This document shows, piece by piece, positions 44,175-52,900 of a stretch of DNA of 64,000 bases. Numbering within the stretch: position 1 is the stretch's first letter; every line of letters begins with the position of its first letter. Source of the DNA: Desulfobacula sp. (GTDB lineage: Bacteria > Desulfobacterota > Desulfobacteria > Desulfobacterales > Desulfobacteraceae); NCBI GenBank assembly GCA_018645325.1, contig JABGOU010000002.1, positions 1 to 64,000 on the forward strand, written 5' to 3'. Position numbers and translations under genes: made by a program. The notes beneath the pieces were generated by a model. The model saw only the letters and a program-made list of their open reading frames with translations. It did not search any database and had not been told where the DNA came from.

Positions 44175-44660
44175 TCAGGCTATGCTGCTCAATCTGATTT
44201 TTGATCTCTTATCTGTTGTTTTGGAATTGTCTGACAGAAAAGTAATATCAGGATTAAAGCAATAGAGCTGTGTTTTAAATTTCTCTAAAAAAAAGTTTTT
44301 GTTTTCAATTATCCCGGGACCAAATATCTGTTTTAAAAAATTGAATTTAGTGACATATTTTTTAACAACGATCATATATAAAGCCTTTTTAGATATTTTC
44401 TCAAGCTTTCCAGACATCTGAAATCCAAAAATTAAATCCATCTGGTCAGAATCCTGAAAAATAGAAGCAGAAATAATTTTCTGATTTTTTGCATATTTTA
44501 TATGCCTGGATTTTTCATTGGAAAAAAAATAAAACCTGTTGCCATGAAATACAAAGTAGACAGGGGATGACCATGGGATATCCTTATCTGAAACAGCAAG
44601 GGTCATGACCATTGTATCATGAATAAGACATCTTGCTTTATCTTTAATTTTTTTTTCCAT
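44175..44660 (-). CDS. Pyridoxamine 5'-phosphate oxidase-related (PPOX) family protein
   Basis: This 161-residue protein begins with the split-barrel pattern M-V-M-T-L-A-V-S, P-W-S-S-P-V-Y-F-V-F-H and F-Y-F-F-S-N-E-K-S-R-H of the PPOX superfamily, which bind FMN or F420 or heme. The C-terminal third is basic and weakly conserved. The exact function is unknown. Its 3' end lies at the right edge of the M1 composite repeat, so repeat insertion may have trimmed its downstream flank. Confidence 0.75.
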   Translation of the reverse strand: MEKKIKDKARCLIHDTMVMTLAVSDKDIPWSSPVYFVFHGNRFYFFSNEKSRHIKYAKNQKIISASIFQDSDQMDLIFGFQMSGKLEKISKKALYMIVVKKYVTKFNFLKQIFGPGIIENKNFFLEKFKTQLYCFNPDITFLSDNSKTTDKRSKIRLSSIA

Positions 44661-44837
44661 GAACCCCTTATTAATAAACTTATCTATTTTTCAAATGTAT
44701 ATGGACTGATGGTTTTTTTGTCAATCTATATAAATTTGAAAAATTTTTTCTCTTTAATTTTAAAAAAAGTTACAATTTAATTGACGTAGTGAATCACATG
44801 CAATAGCTTTATAAAGTTGCAACCAAAGGAGTCATGG

Positions 44838-45431
44838 ATGACAAATCGATTAATTATAGGGATAACTGGGGCAAGCGGCGTGATTTATGGTGTCAGAATG
44901 CTTGAGGTGCTTAAAACCAGAGACATTGAAACCCATCTGATTATTTCAGAACCTGGAAAACTTAATATCAGGATAGAGACGGATTATGATGTTAATGAAG
45001 TCCTTGCCATGGCAGATTTTACCTATACCAACAAAGATATTGCAGCCTCCGTTGCCAGTGGTTCTTTTCTATGCATGGGCATGGTGGTTATGCCTTGTAC
45101 AATAAAAACATTGTCTGGAATTGCAAATTCCTATGCAGATAATCTATTGATCCGGTCTGCTGATACCCAGCTCAAAGAAAAACGAAAACTGGCCATAGTC
45201 TTAAGAGAGACTCCATTGCACAAAGGCCACTTGCGCCTTTTAACCCAGGCTGCAGATATGGGGGCACAAATTATTCCGCCAATGCCTGCGTTTTATCATC
45301 ATCCAAAAACCATTGATGATATTATCAATCAGTCCGTTGGAAAGGTTATGGATTATATGGGGATAACGCATCATCTCTTTAAACGCTGGGATAATTCAAC
45401 CTCAGATAAGTTAAAAAAAAAAGAGCTATAA
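44838..45431 (+). CDS. ubiX: UbiX/Pad1-family flavin prenyltransferase
   Basis: This 197-residue flavoprotein has the N-terminal G-I-T-G-A-S-G-V-I-Y-G motif, the central C-T-I-K-T-L-S-G-I-A segment, and R-E-T-P-L-H-K-G-H-L with P-P-M-P-A-F-Y. UbiX prenylates FMN to the cofactor used by UbiD-family decarboxylases. AAAGGAG lies 8 bases before the ATG at 44838; a TTG frame from 44817 is less likely. No UbiD is adjacent, so the partner is presumably elsewhere. Confidence 0.93.
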   Translation: MTNRLIIGITGASGVIYGVRMLEVLKTRDIETHLIISEPGKLNIRIETDYDVNEVLAMADFTYTNKDIAASVASGSFLCMGMVVMPCTIKTLSGIANSYADNLLIRSADTQLKEKRKLAIVLRETPLHKGHLRLLTQAADMGAQIIPPMPAFYHHPKTIDDIINQSVGKVMDYMGITHHLFKRWDNSTSDKLKKKEL

Positions 45432-45506
45432 AATAACAGAAACATTAAATTAATTTGTACAATTTTTCTTTATCTTCAAATCCTGTCAACAATAAAGGAG
45501 CTTTGA

Positions 45507-46859
45507 ATGGAACGGACAAGGATTCTGGTGGTTGATGATGAGTTGATTATTCGTGAATCACTTACAGGATGGTTGCAAAGAGATGGGTATCATGTAGAAA
45601 ACGTGTCCAGTGGTGAAAAAGCCATAGACATTCTCAAAACCAAAAGTTTTGACCTTCTTTTACTGGATATTCAGATGGGCGGCATCAGTGGAATGGATGT
45701 TCTCAAGCATGTAAAAGAAAACTATCCTGATATTGATGTAATTATGATCACAGCCTTTGGTTCCATCCCTTCAGCTGTAAAGGCCATGAAATATCATGCT
45801 TTTGATTATCTTCTAAAGCCTTTTGATCCCGAGGAACTGGAGGTTCTTATCCAAAAACTGGTCCATCACAGGGCTAAAATTAAAGAAAACCTGTTTTTAA
45901 AGGAAGAATACGAACATAGAAACCGGTTTGAAAGTATGATAGGTCAATCCAGGCCGATGCAGGAAATTTTCAATCTGATAGAAGATATCAGAGACACGGA
46001 CACAACTGTTCTGATAACAGGTGAAACCGGAACGGGGAAAGGTCTTGCTGCAAAAGCAATTCACTCCAACAGCATGGTATCCAATGGACCCTTTGTCAGT
46101 GTGAATTGCGGTGCTATTCCAAAGCATATCATGGAAAGCGAGCTTTTTGGCCACCAAAAAGGAGCATTTACAGATGCCAAGGAAACAAGGAAAGGCCGTC
46201 TGGAACTAGCCGCTGGCGGAACATTATTTCTGGATGAAATCGGTGAAATAAGTATGCGAATGCAGATTGATCTGCTGCAGGTCTTAGAAGATAAAATATT
46301 TTACAAGGTTGGAGGTACCCAACCCATTACAGCTGACTTCAGGGTGATTGCCGCCACCAATGCACACCTTGAACAGGCCATTAAAAATAGAACATTCCGG
46401 GAGGACTTGTATTATCGCTTGAACGTAATCACGTTTACCATGCCGACGTTAAGGGCGCGCAAAGAAGATATCCCTTTGCTGGCAGAGCATTTTTTACTTA
46501 AAACCACCCAGGAAATCAACAGGGGTGTGGAAAGAATCAGCCGGGATGCCATGGATGAACTCATGCTGTATGAATGGCCGGGAAATGTAAGGGAGCTTTC
46601 CAATGCCATTGAAAGGGCGGTGGTGGTCTGTAAAACCCGTACCATTACACCCTTTGATCTCCCCATTGTAAAAAAGCTTGAAAACGAATTAAAAAATAAA
46701 TATTTCTCCTTGAATGACGTGGAAAAACATCATATCTCCAAAATATTAAATGAAAATAATTGGAATATTTCAAAAAGTGCTGCCATTCTCGGTATTGACA
46801 GATCAACACTGTACAATAAAATCAAATTATATGAATTGAATGACCACCGTGGCGAATAG
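45507..46859 (+). CDS. Sigma-54-dependent response regulator (NtrC family, GAFTDA variant)
   Basis: This 450-residue protein has a receiver domain (residues 1-120, phosphoacceptor D54 in L-L-D-I-Q, with the acidic D10/D11), an AAA+ activator domain (about 145-375, Walker A G-E-T-G-T-G-K-G, Walker [12 protein letters not shown]-fingers in F-R-E-D-L-Y-Y-R-L) and a Fis-type helix-turn-helix (about 410-445). The sigma-54 contact loop usually reads G-A-F-T-G-A; here it is G-A-F-T-D-A. AAAGGAG precedes the ATG. Its likely partner is the histidine kinase at 47605-48777; the archaemetzincin gene lies between. Confidence 0.92.
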   Translation: MERTRILVVDDELIIRESLTGWLQRDGYHVENVSSGEKAIDILKTKSFDLLLLDIQMGGISGMDVLKHVKENYPDIDVIMITAFGSIPSAVKAMKYHAFDYLLKPFDPEELEVLIQKLVHHRAKIKENLFLKEEYEHRNRFESMIGQSRPMQEIFNLIEDIRDTDTTVLITGETGTGKGLAAKAIHSNSMVSNGPFVSVNCGAIPKHIMESELFGHQKGAFTDAKETRKGRLELAAGGTLFLDEIGEISMRMQIDLLQVLEDKIFYKVGGTQPITADFRVIAATNAHLEQAIKNRTFREDLYYRLNVITFTMPTLRARKEDIPLLAEHFLLKTTQEINRGVERISRDAMDELMLYEWPGNVRELSNAIERAVVVCKTRTITPFDLPIVKKLENELKNKYFSLNDVEKHHISKILNENNWNISKSAAILGIDRSTLYNKIKLYELNDHRGE

Positions 46860-46885
46860 CGAAGATAAGATCCCGGCAGCGGCAA

Positions 46886-47443
46886 ATGAATAATAGTGGA
46901 ACCATTATTGTTTCCCCAATTGGAGATATTCCGCAATGGATAAGTCAAACCATTGCAAGGGATGCGGGAGAATTTTTCGGGTTCAATGCCAGGGAGGAAA
47001 AGGTTTTAGATGATATTTTATTTGCTTATGATCCAGAACGTAAACAATATCATTCAACAAAAATTCTTGAGACACTGGAAAAGAAAGCGCCCAGTGACAG
47101 TATCAAGATTATTGCAGTGACAAAGGAGGATCTTTTTATCCCCATCCTCACACATGTCTATGGAGAGGCTCAGCTTGGCGGGAAAGCCTGCATTATTTCC
47201 ATTGCCAGGCTGATTACCGGTCTTGAAGCCATGGTTGCTTCCAAGGGATACAAGAGAATAATAAAAGAAGCCATTCATGAACTCGGGCATACTTTTGATC
47301 TTCGCCATTGTGAAGATCAAAGATGTATTATGCATTATTGCAGAAGAATAGATGATGTTGACAGAAAATCAAGCCAGTTCTGCCGATATTGCAATATCTT
47401 TTTGGCTGATAATATAATGGATCTTGATGGGAAAAACATTTGA
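46886..47443 (+). CDS. amzA: Archaemetzincin-type zinc metalloprotease
   Basis: This 185-residue protein has the H-E-L-G-H-T-F-D-L-R-H-C motif at about residues 133-144 (HExxHxxxxxHC), then a cysteine-rich tail (C-I-M-H-Y-C, then C-R-Y-C) that resembles the zinc finger of archaemetzincins. A methionine in the C-I-M turn may play the Met-turn role. This family is mostly archaeal, with scattered bacterial members, and its substrates are unknown. The ATG is 27 bp after the response-regulator stop on the same strand. It is a convincing full-length member. Confidence 0.9.
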   Translation: MNNSGTIIVSPIGDIPQWISQTIARDAGEFFGFNAREEKVLDDILFAYDPERKQYHSTKILETLEKKAPSDSIKIIAVTKEDLFIPILTHVYGEAQLGGKACIISIARLITGLEAMVASKGYKRIIKEAIHELGHTFDLRHCEDQRCIMHYCRRIDDVDRKSSQFCRYCNIFLADNIMDLDGKNI

Positions 47444-47498
47444 ACCTTGCATTCATAATTCATCCTGTGTTAGAAATTAATAATATTTCCGATTGCTT

Positions 47499-47576
47499 AG
47501 GACCGCAAATTTTATAAAGCAAACGAAATTGCTTGTCTTTTGGCCCATCTACTGCGTTGCATCAAAGGCCAAATAG
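47499..47576. repeat. 78-bp dispersed repeat R3, copy 2 (inverted)
   Basis: Reverse complement of 17173-17250 with 76/78 identity. It ends 28 bp before the kinase start, so it sits in the leader of the kinase gene. Confidence 0.8.
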
Positions 47577-47604
47577 TTATAACCTTTTTTATAAGGATGT
47601 GATT

Positions 47605-48777
47605 GTGAACCTGCCTGAAAAAGAGATACAAACTATTCTAAGCGGTATCAAAGATTTTGTATTAATAATTTCACCTGAAAAAGAAATCATGGAAACAAAT
47701 GCAGCTTTTTTAAATCAAGTGGGATGCTCCAGGGAAGAAGTTATAGGCCGCAAATGTTATGAGGTACTAAAAGAAGATCAAAGGGAAAATAGTAATTGCC
47801 TCAGCATATGCCCACTTGAAGAAGCCATAAAGAACAAAAAACATTGCCAGGTCGAATTGACAAGGCTGGACAGCAGTGGCAAGCCCCGCCATACGGAATT
47901 GACAGTATTTCCCATCTGGGAAAAAAAAGGCAAAATTTCCAAATTTATTGAAATCAGCCGGGATATTACGCAACGTAAACTGGAAGAGGACGTTCTTGTC
48001 AAAAAAGTGGAAGAAAGAACTCTTCAATTGAAAGAAAGCCATGAAAGGCTTCTTCATCAGGATAAAATGGCCTCTTTGGGTAAATTGTCCTCGTCTGTTG
48101 TCCATGAAATCAACAATCCTGTTGCCGGCATATTAAATTTGGTGATGCTTTGCAAACGAATATTAAAAGAAGACGAAATTCATCAAAAAACCATTGATCA
48201 GTTTTTACAATACCTGGACCTCATGGAAACTGAAACACGAAGAATCAGCCGTATTGTCAGGAATCTTCTGGTGTTTGCACGCCAATCAAAAATCGCATTG
48301 GTTAAATTTGATCTTAATGATCTTATTGAACAGACCCTGATATTAAATGCCAATCTCTTAAAATTAAACAATATCCGTGTTATAGAAGAACTTGAGTACA
48401 ATCTGCCTTTAATCAAGGGATCAGAGGACCAGATAAAACAGGTACTCATGAACCTGTTTTCCAATGCCGTGGAAAGCATGGCAAACTCCAGAAAAAAACG
48501 CCTGACGATAAAAACTCTCAGGAAAAAAGACCAGGATGCAATTGAGATGCAGATTAAAGATACGGGGTCTGGTATTCCTAAAGATATTGTATCAAAAATT
48601 TTTGAACCTTTTTTTACCACAAAGAAAAAAGGCAAAGGTGTTGGTCTGGGTCTTTCTGTGGTGTATGGAATCATCCATGACCATGGGGCCAAAATTTATG
48701 TAGATTCTAAACTTGAAAAGGGAACCTGTTTTTCAATAACTTTCTTAAGGGAGATGATCACTGGGGAAAAAGCATAA
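47605..48777 (+). CDS. PAS-domain sensor histidine kinase
   Basis: This 390-residue protein has an N-terminal PAS domain (about residues 6-120, with I-M-E-T-N-A-A-F and the [11 protein letters not shown] segment), a coiled linker, a HisKA domain with the phospho-histidine in [13 protein letters not shown], and a HATPase domain (G-S-G-I-P and G-V-G-L-G-L-S). No membrane segment is seen, so it is cytoplasmic, an NtrB-like arrangement. I use the GTG at 47605, 7 bases after AAGGA. A longer frame from 47533 begins inside repeat R3 and is a by-product of that sequence. Two cysteines in the PAS region may matter but are unproved. Confidence 0.9.
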   Translation: MNLPEKEIQTILSGIKDFVLIISPEKEIMETNAAFLNQVGCSREEVIGRKCYEVLKEDQRENSNCLSICPLEEAIKNKKHCQVELTRLDSSGKPRHTELTVFPIWEKKGKISKFIEISRDITQRKLEEDVLVKKVEERTLQLKESHERLLHQDKMASLGKLSSSVVHEINNPVAGILNLVMLCKRILKEDEIHQKTIDQFLQYLDLMETETRRISRIVRNLLVFARQSKIALVKFDLNDLIEQTLILNANLLKLNNIRVIEELEYNLPLIKGSEDQIKQVLMNLFSNAVESMANSRKKRLTIKTLRKKDQDAIEMQIKDTGSGIPKDIVSKIFEPFFTTKKKGKGVGLGLSVVYGIIHDHGAKIYVDSKLEKGTCFSITFLREMITGEKA

Positions 48778-48958
48778 ACATTTATTCCGATCTCCAGATT
48801 TTCTGTCTTTAAGTTGTACAAAAAAAAATTATCACCTTGCAAATATTTTGGTGTAAATCCCTAGTTGCTTTTTTTCCTCAAACACGTTAATTTTCTAAAA
48901 TTAATAATTACCTGGATATTATCATTTATCCCAAACAGATAAAGGATTTGATTTATTG

Positions 48959-49858
48959 ATGATTCTTCACCAGATGGCAAACCATAGTTTAAGACGATTC
49001 CTCTTAACTATTGTTATCTTTGTTTTTTGCATAATAAATCTTTTTTTATCATCAGGATGTGCCATCATAATGTCATCTGCAACATCAGACATGATGGAAC
49101 ATCTTTCCAGTACGATTTTAAACAATGATGATTTGCCCATGGTAAAAGCAGGTGCACCGGCCTATTTGCTGATGATCGACAGTCTGATAAGCAAAGACCC
49201 GAAAAATAAAGCCCTACTGGCCAATGCTGCAATGTTATATACAGCTTATTCAGATCTGTTTGTAAAAGACAGAATTAGATCAAAAAAAATGGCCCAAAAA
49301 GCTTTAAATTATGCTAATCAGGCCATCTGTCTTGAAAAAAAAGATGCATGCATGCTGAAATCAGGAACCTTTGAAGATTTTGAAAAAATCATTTCAAAAA
49401 TGAAAAAAAAACAGGTTCCCCTTCTTTTTTCCCTGGGCAATGCCTGGTCAGCCTGGATCATGGCCAATAAGGACGATTTTAATGCCATCGCAGACATGGC
49501 ACATATTGAAATGATCATGAAAAAAGTGGTTGAACTTGATGATGCGTATAAAGAGGGTGCGGCATATCTCTATCTTGGGACATTGGCGACTTTGCTGCCG
49601 CCTGCTCTTGGCGGTAAGCCAGAATTAGGAAAACAATATTTTGAAAAGGCTGTTGCTTCATCCCATGGGAAAAACCTAATGGTAAAAGTTATTTTTGCCA
49701 AATTATATGCAAAGATGATATTTGACAGAAAACTTCATGATCAATTATTAGAAGAAGTGATCGCTACCGATCCTAAGATAAAGGGATATACCCTTGTAAA
49801 TACCTGGGCTAAAATACAGGCCCAGGAACTGATAGATAGTGCTGATGATTATTTTTAA
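48959..49858 (+). CDS. TatT-type TRAP transporter lipoprotein (TPR-like)
   Basis: This 299-residue protein starts with a signal peptide and a lipobox L-S-S-G-C, so it is a lipoprotein. The rest is helical with repeated A-x-x-Y-x-x-A patterns. It matches the TatT component of TRAP-TatAPT systems, which forms a periplasmic TPR partner of the solute-binding protein. It directly precedes dctP, which supports that call. The start could be the TTG at 48956 or the ATG at 48959, both downstream of AAAGGA. Confidence 0.87.
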   Translation: MILHQMANHSLRRFLLTIVIFVFCIINLFLSSGCAIIMSSATSDMMEHLSSTILNNDDLPMVKAGAPAYLLMIDSLISKDPKNKALLANAAMLYTAYSDLFVKDRIRSKKMAQKALNYANQAICLEKKDACMLKSGTFEDFEKIISKMKKKQVPLLFSLGNAWSAWIMANKDDFNAIADMAHIEMIMKKVVELDDAYKEGAAYLYLGTLATLLPPALGGKPELGKQYFEKAVASSHGKNLMVKVIFAKLYAKMIFDRKLHDQLLEEVIATDPKIKGYTLVNTWAKIQAQELIDSADDYF

Positions 49859-49881
49859 ATATTGTTAACCCGGAGATATCC

Positions 49882-50904
49882 ATGTTTTTACATATCCTTA
49901 AAAGCTTATTATTGATATTGTTTGTTCTGTTCACAACTGAAAATGCTTATGCTGTCAGACTCAAAATTGCCACCTTGTCGCCGGAAGGGTCCATGTGGAT
50001 GGAAAAAATGCGAGCCGGGGCAGACATGGTTGCTCAAAAAACAGGTAACCGTGTGACATTTAAATTCTACCCCGGCGGTGTCATGGGCAATGATAAAACT
50101 GTTTTAAAAAAAATCCGAATTGGCCAGTTACAAGGCGGTGCTGTTGTTGGTGGAAGCCTGTCCCAGTTTTTCCCTGCAAACCAGCTCTATGCTCAGCCTT
50201 TAAAACTCACAAGTATCAAAGAAGTGGACTATGTAAGAAAACATATGGATCAGTATATCATTGACGGGCTTAATAATGCAGGATTTGTAACTTTCGGAAT
50301 CATAGGTGGAGGATTTGCATACATTATGTCGCAAAACCCCATTAATACGGTAGATGACTTAAGAAATCAAAAAGTATGGATTCCTGATAACGATAAAATA
50401 AGCCAGGATTCCATTAAGACCTTTGGTGTTACACCTATTCCTCTATCCATTGCAGATGTGCGAACCAGCCTCCAGACCGGTTTGATTAACACTGTGGTGA
50501 CATCTCCTGTCGGAGCTGTTGTTCTTCAGTGGCATACCCAGATAAAATATATAATGGACATACCCCTGATTTATCTTCATGCAGTCCTTGCCGTTGATAA
50601 AAAGAAATTTTTAAAAATCAAGGAACAGGATCGGGCAGTCGTGACCCAGGTCATGACCAAAGCATTAAAACAGATTGATATCCAAAACAGGGAGGATGAC
50701 ATCAATGCAATCCAGGCATTAAAGAACAGAGGGATAAAATTTATCACACCTTCCAAGGATGCCCTGGTTGAATGGCACAAAGTAGCAGCAATTGCATCTA
50801 AAAGAATGATCGAATCCGGTATTCTTCCGAGGGACGTGGTGGATCAACTAGATACCCATCTAAGTGATTTTCATTCAAACATACAAAACAAAAATGACCA
50901 GTAA
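49882..50904 (+). CDS. TRAP transporter solute-binding protein DctP-type
   Basis: This 340-residue protein has a signal peptide and the DctP motifs K-I-A-T-L-S-P-E-G-S near residue 25, F-Y-P-G-G-V-M-G, and the P-L-S-I-A-D-V-x-T-S-L-Q-T-G segment that includes the carboxylate-binding region. TatAPT-associated DctP proteins bind organic acids or similar anions; the ligand is unknown. GGAG lies 7 bases before the ATG. Its end overlaps the start of the next gene by 11 bp. Confidence 0.92.
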   Translation: MFLHILKSLLLILFVLFTTENAYAVRLKIATLSPEGSMWMEKMRAGADMVAQKTGNRVTFKFYPGGVMGNDKTVLKKIRIGQLQGGAVVGGSLSQFFPANQLYAQPLKLTSIKEVDYVRKHMDQYIIDGLNNAGFVTFGIIGGGFAYIMSQNPINTVDDLRNQKVWIPDNDKISQDSIKTFGVTPIPLSIADVRTSLQTGLINTVVTSPVGAVVLQWHTQIKYIMDIPLIYLHAVLAVDKKKFLKIKEQDRAVVTQVMTKALKQIDIQNREDDINAIQALKNRGIKFITPSKDALVEWHKVAAIASKRMIESGILPRDVVDQLDTHLSDFHSNIQNKNDQ

Positions 50905-51403
50905 AAGAAAAAGCTTCTCACAAAATATCGTTAAGCTTCTTCAAACAATCGAGGACGGTATTCTGATCGGGCTACTACTTTTGATGATCTTCGTAGCTGT
51001 TTTGCAGATCTTCTTGAGAAACCTGTTTGATTCCGGGATTCTATGGGGTGACCCTCTGGTAAGGACTCTGGTCTTATGGATTGGTCTTATCGGTGCAATG
51101 GTTGCCAGCAGAAACAACCATCACATCAGTATTGACGTTATATCACGCTACCTTCCGGATAATATAAAAAAACTGACAGACATAATTATATCTATTTTTA
51201 CCTCGCTGGTTTGTGCTGTTATGGCATACTACAGCCTTGTGTTTGTGGTAATGGAAAAAAATGACGGGGCCTTATCCTTTGCAGCTGTCCCTGCCTGGAT
51301 CTGTGAAAGCATTATCCCGGTATCATTTGCAATTATCAGTTTCAGATATATTTTATTTTCCTTAACCTCTATCACAAAATTGTTTAAACCCATCCCGCGA
51401 TGA
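50894..51403 (+). CDS. TRAP transporter small membrane subunit DctQ-type
   Basis: This 169-residue protein has four transmembrane helices with short loops, the classic DctQ topology, including the R-x-L-F and W-x-D-P-L-V-R segment. Two starts are possible: ATG at 50894 (11-bp overlap with dctP) or one 30 bp further upstream inside dctP; the former is taken. Its stop overlaps the next ATG by 4 bp. Confidence 0.9.
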   Translation: MTSKRKSFSQNIVKLLQTIEDGILIGLLLLMIFVAVLQIFLRNLFDSGILWGDPLVRTLVLWIGLIGAMVASRNNHHISIDVISRYLPDNIKKLTDIIISIFTSLVCAVMAYYSLVFVVMEKNDGALSFAAVPAWICESIIPVSFAIISFRYILFSLTSITKLFKPIPR

Positions 51404-52680
51404 TAATTTTACTCATAGCAATACTGATCCTTTTTGCGCTTTTAGGTGCACCGCTTTTTAGTATTATCATAGCCGCAGCCATGACAGGGTTTTACTTTGG
51501 CAATATTGATCTTTCCGTCATGGCAATAGAATTATTTCGCATATCCGACACCCCGATTCTCCTGGCATTGCCCCTGTTTACATTTACCGGATATATTCTG
51601 GCAGAGAGCAATACTTCAAAACGCCTTGTCAGGCTGACCCAGGCCTTGTTCGGATGGATGCCCGGAGGGCTTGCCATTGTTGCATTTATTGTCTGTGCTC
51701 TTTTTACAGCTTTTACAGGAGCCTCAGGAGTCACCATCGTGGCCATGGGGGCATTATTGTATCCGGCGCTGAAACAGGCAGGATACAAAGATAAGTTCAG
51801 CCTTGGGCTTGTGACAACTTCAGGGAGCTTAGGGCTTTTGCTTCCCCCCTCCCTTCCCTTGATTCTCTATGGGATCATAGCCCAGCAGATGGGTTCAGGA
51901 AAAGAAATCTCAATTGAAAAATTATTTATTGCCGGTATCCTGCCTGCGATTTTAATGATACTCCTTCTCTCATTATGGAGTATCTGGACCAACCGGAAAA
52001 ATTCTGTCCCCTTAATATCCTTTTCATTACAAAAAGCCTTGTCCGCTGTTAAAGAGTCAATTTGGGAAATTCCTTTGCCCATATTCGTGTTTACAGGAAT
52101 TTACTCAGGAATTTTTGCTGTCTCTGAAGCCGCTGCAGTGACAGCCATGTATGTCTTAATCGTAGAAGTCTTTATTTACAAAGAAATCCAATTGTCTCAG
52201 CTTGTTTCCATAATCAAAGAGTCAATGGTAATGGTGGGAGGTATTCTTTTAATACTTGGGGTTTCACTGGGCTTTACAAATTTTTTGATTGATGCTGAAG
52301 CGCCTATGAAGTTGTTTGATATCTGTCAGACCTATGTCAGCAGTAAACTTGTCTTTTTAATTCTTTTAAATATCTTCCTTTTGATCCTAGGAGCCATGCT
52401 GGATATTTTTTCAGCCATTATTATTATGGTCCCTCTAATGTTGCCCGTTGCACTGGAATATGGCATTGACCCCGTCCATCTGGGTATCATTTTTCTTGCC
52501 AATATGCAGATCGGATATTTTACACCGCCCGTGGGAATGAACCTGTTTATAGCTGGATACAGATTTAATAAACCCATTATAGAAATTTATAAAGCTACTA
52601 TTCCATTTATGCTGGTACTTCTTTTAGCTGTCCTGATAATCACTTACCTGCCCTGGCTGAGTCTGGTGTTTATTTCTTAG
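51400..52680 (+). CDS. TRAP transporter large membrane subunit DctM-type
   Basis: This 426-residue protein has about 12 hydrophobic helices, with the family signatures A-L-P-L-F-T-F-T-G-Y-I, S-L-G-L-L-L-P-P-S-L-P-L-I-L-Y-G and G-Y-F-T-P-P-V-G-M-N-L-F near the end. It carries the substrate across the inner membrane coupled to Na+ or H+. The ATG overlaps the dctQ stop. The gene is followed by an M2 repeat and is convergent with glnE. Confidence 0.94.
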   Translation: MIILLIAILILFALLGAPLFSIIIAAAMTGFYFGNIDLSVMAIELFRISDTPILLALPLFTFTGYILAESNTSKRLVRLTQALFGWMPGGLAIVAFIVCALFTAFTGASGVTIVAMGALLYPALKQAGYKDKFSLGLVTTSGSLGLLLPPSLPLILYGIIAQQMGSGKEISIEKLFIAGILPAILMILLLSLWSIWTNRKNSVPLISFSLQKALSAVKESIWEIPLPIFVFTGIYSGIFAVSEAAAVTAMYVLIVEVFIYKEIQLSQLVSIIKESMVMVGGILLILGVSLGFTNFLIDAEAPMKLFDICQTYVSSKLVFLILLNIFLLILGAMLDIFSAIIIMVPLMLPVALEYGIDPVHLGIIFLANMQIGYFTPPVGMNLFIAGYRFNKPIIEIYKATIPFMLVLLLAVLIITYLPWLSLVFIS

Positions 52681-52760
52681 TGATTGATGAAAAATCGCCG
52701 GCTTTTCTGATTGTGGAACAAATACTTCCAAAATTTTCAGATTTTTTATCAAGGAAGTTA

Positions 52761-52895
52761 GTAATTGTTCAGCCCGTTAAAAAAAATTATCCCCAAAGCC
52801 CTGTCTGATGGATATTTGCAGGAGGTTAAGCGTTTAGCATCGAAACAAATATCCATCAGACAGGGCGGGTTCAAGCGCAAGAGCTGAATAATTAC
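52761..52895 (+). mobile_element. M2 repeat, complete intact copy
   Basis: 135 bp with ends GTAATTGTTCAGC and its inverse (12/13 identical), and a perfect 21-bp inner inverted repeat starting GCCCTGTCTG. The direct 8-bp duplication GGAAGTTA flanks it on both sides (52753-52760 and 52896-52903). Ends beginning GTAA with 8-bp duplications are typical of IS66-family elements, so M2 is probably an IS66-derived MITE. No coding capacity. It lies between the convergent dctM and glnE genes, and its long hairpin could act as a terminator for either. Confidence 0.9.
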
Positions 52896-52900
52896 GGAAG

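Larger units (their letters stand above)
43664..44177. mobile_element. M1 repeat, composite copy carrying two insertions
   Basis: Left end CAGGGCTACCGCATGTAA at 43664; the right tail is the M1 block GAACGGGTATGG, then AGTAATCATAAAAAAG, after which it stops at about 44177. Between them a 180-bp insert (43696-43875) and an M2 element (43935-44068) interrupt it, and the inner hairpin region present in the other two copies is missing. It fills the divergent gap between the adaptor gene and the PPOX gene; a stretch of unrelated AT-rich DNA remains at 43579-43663. Confidence 0.65.

Noticed and set aside
47533-47604. Longer histidine kinase start at 47533
   Set aside because: The extension lies largely in repeat R3; the GTG at 47605 has AAGGA at 7 bases and gives a normal PAS start.
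52761-52895. Simple rho-independent terminator after dctM
   Set aside because: The structure has repeat ends, a target duplication and sister copies; it is a mobile element that may secondarily terminate transcription.
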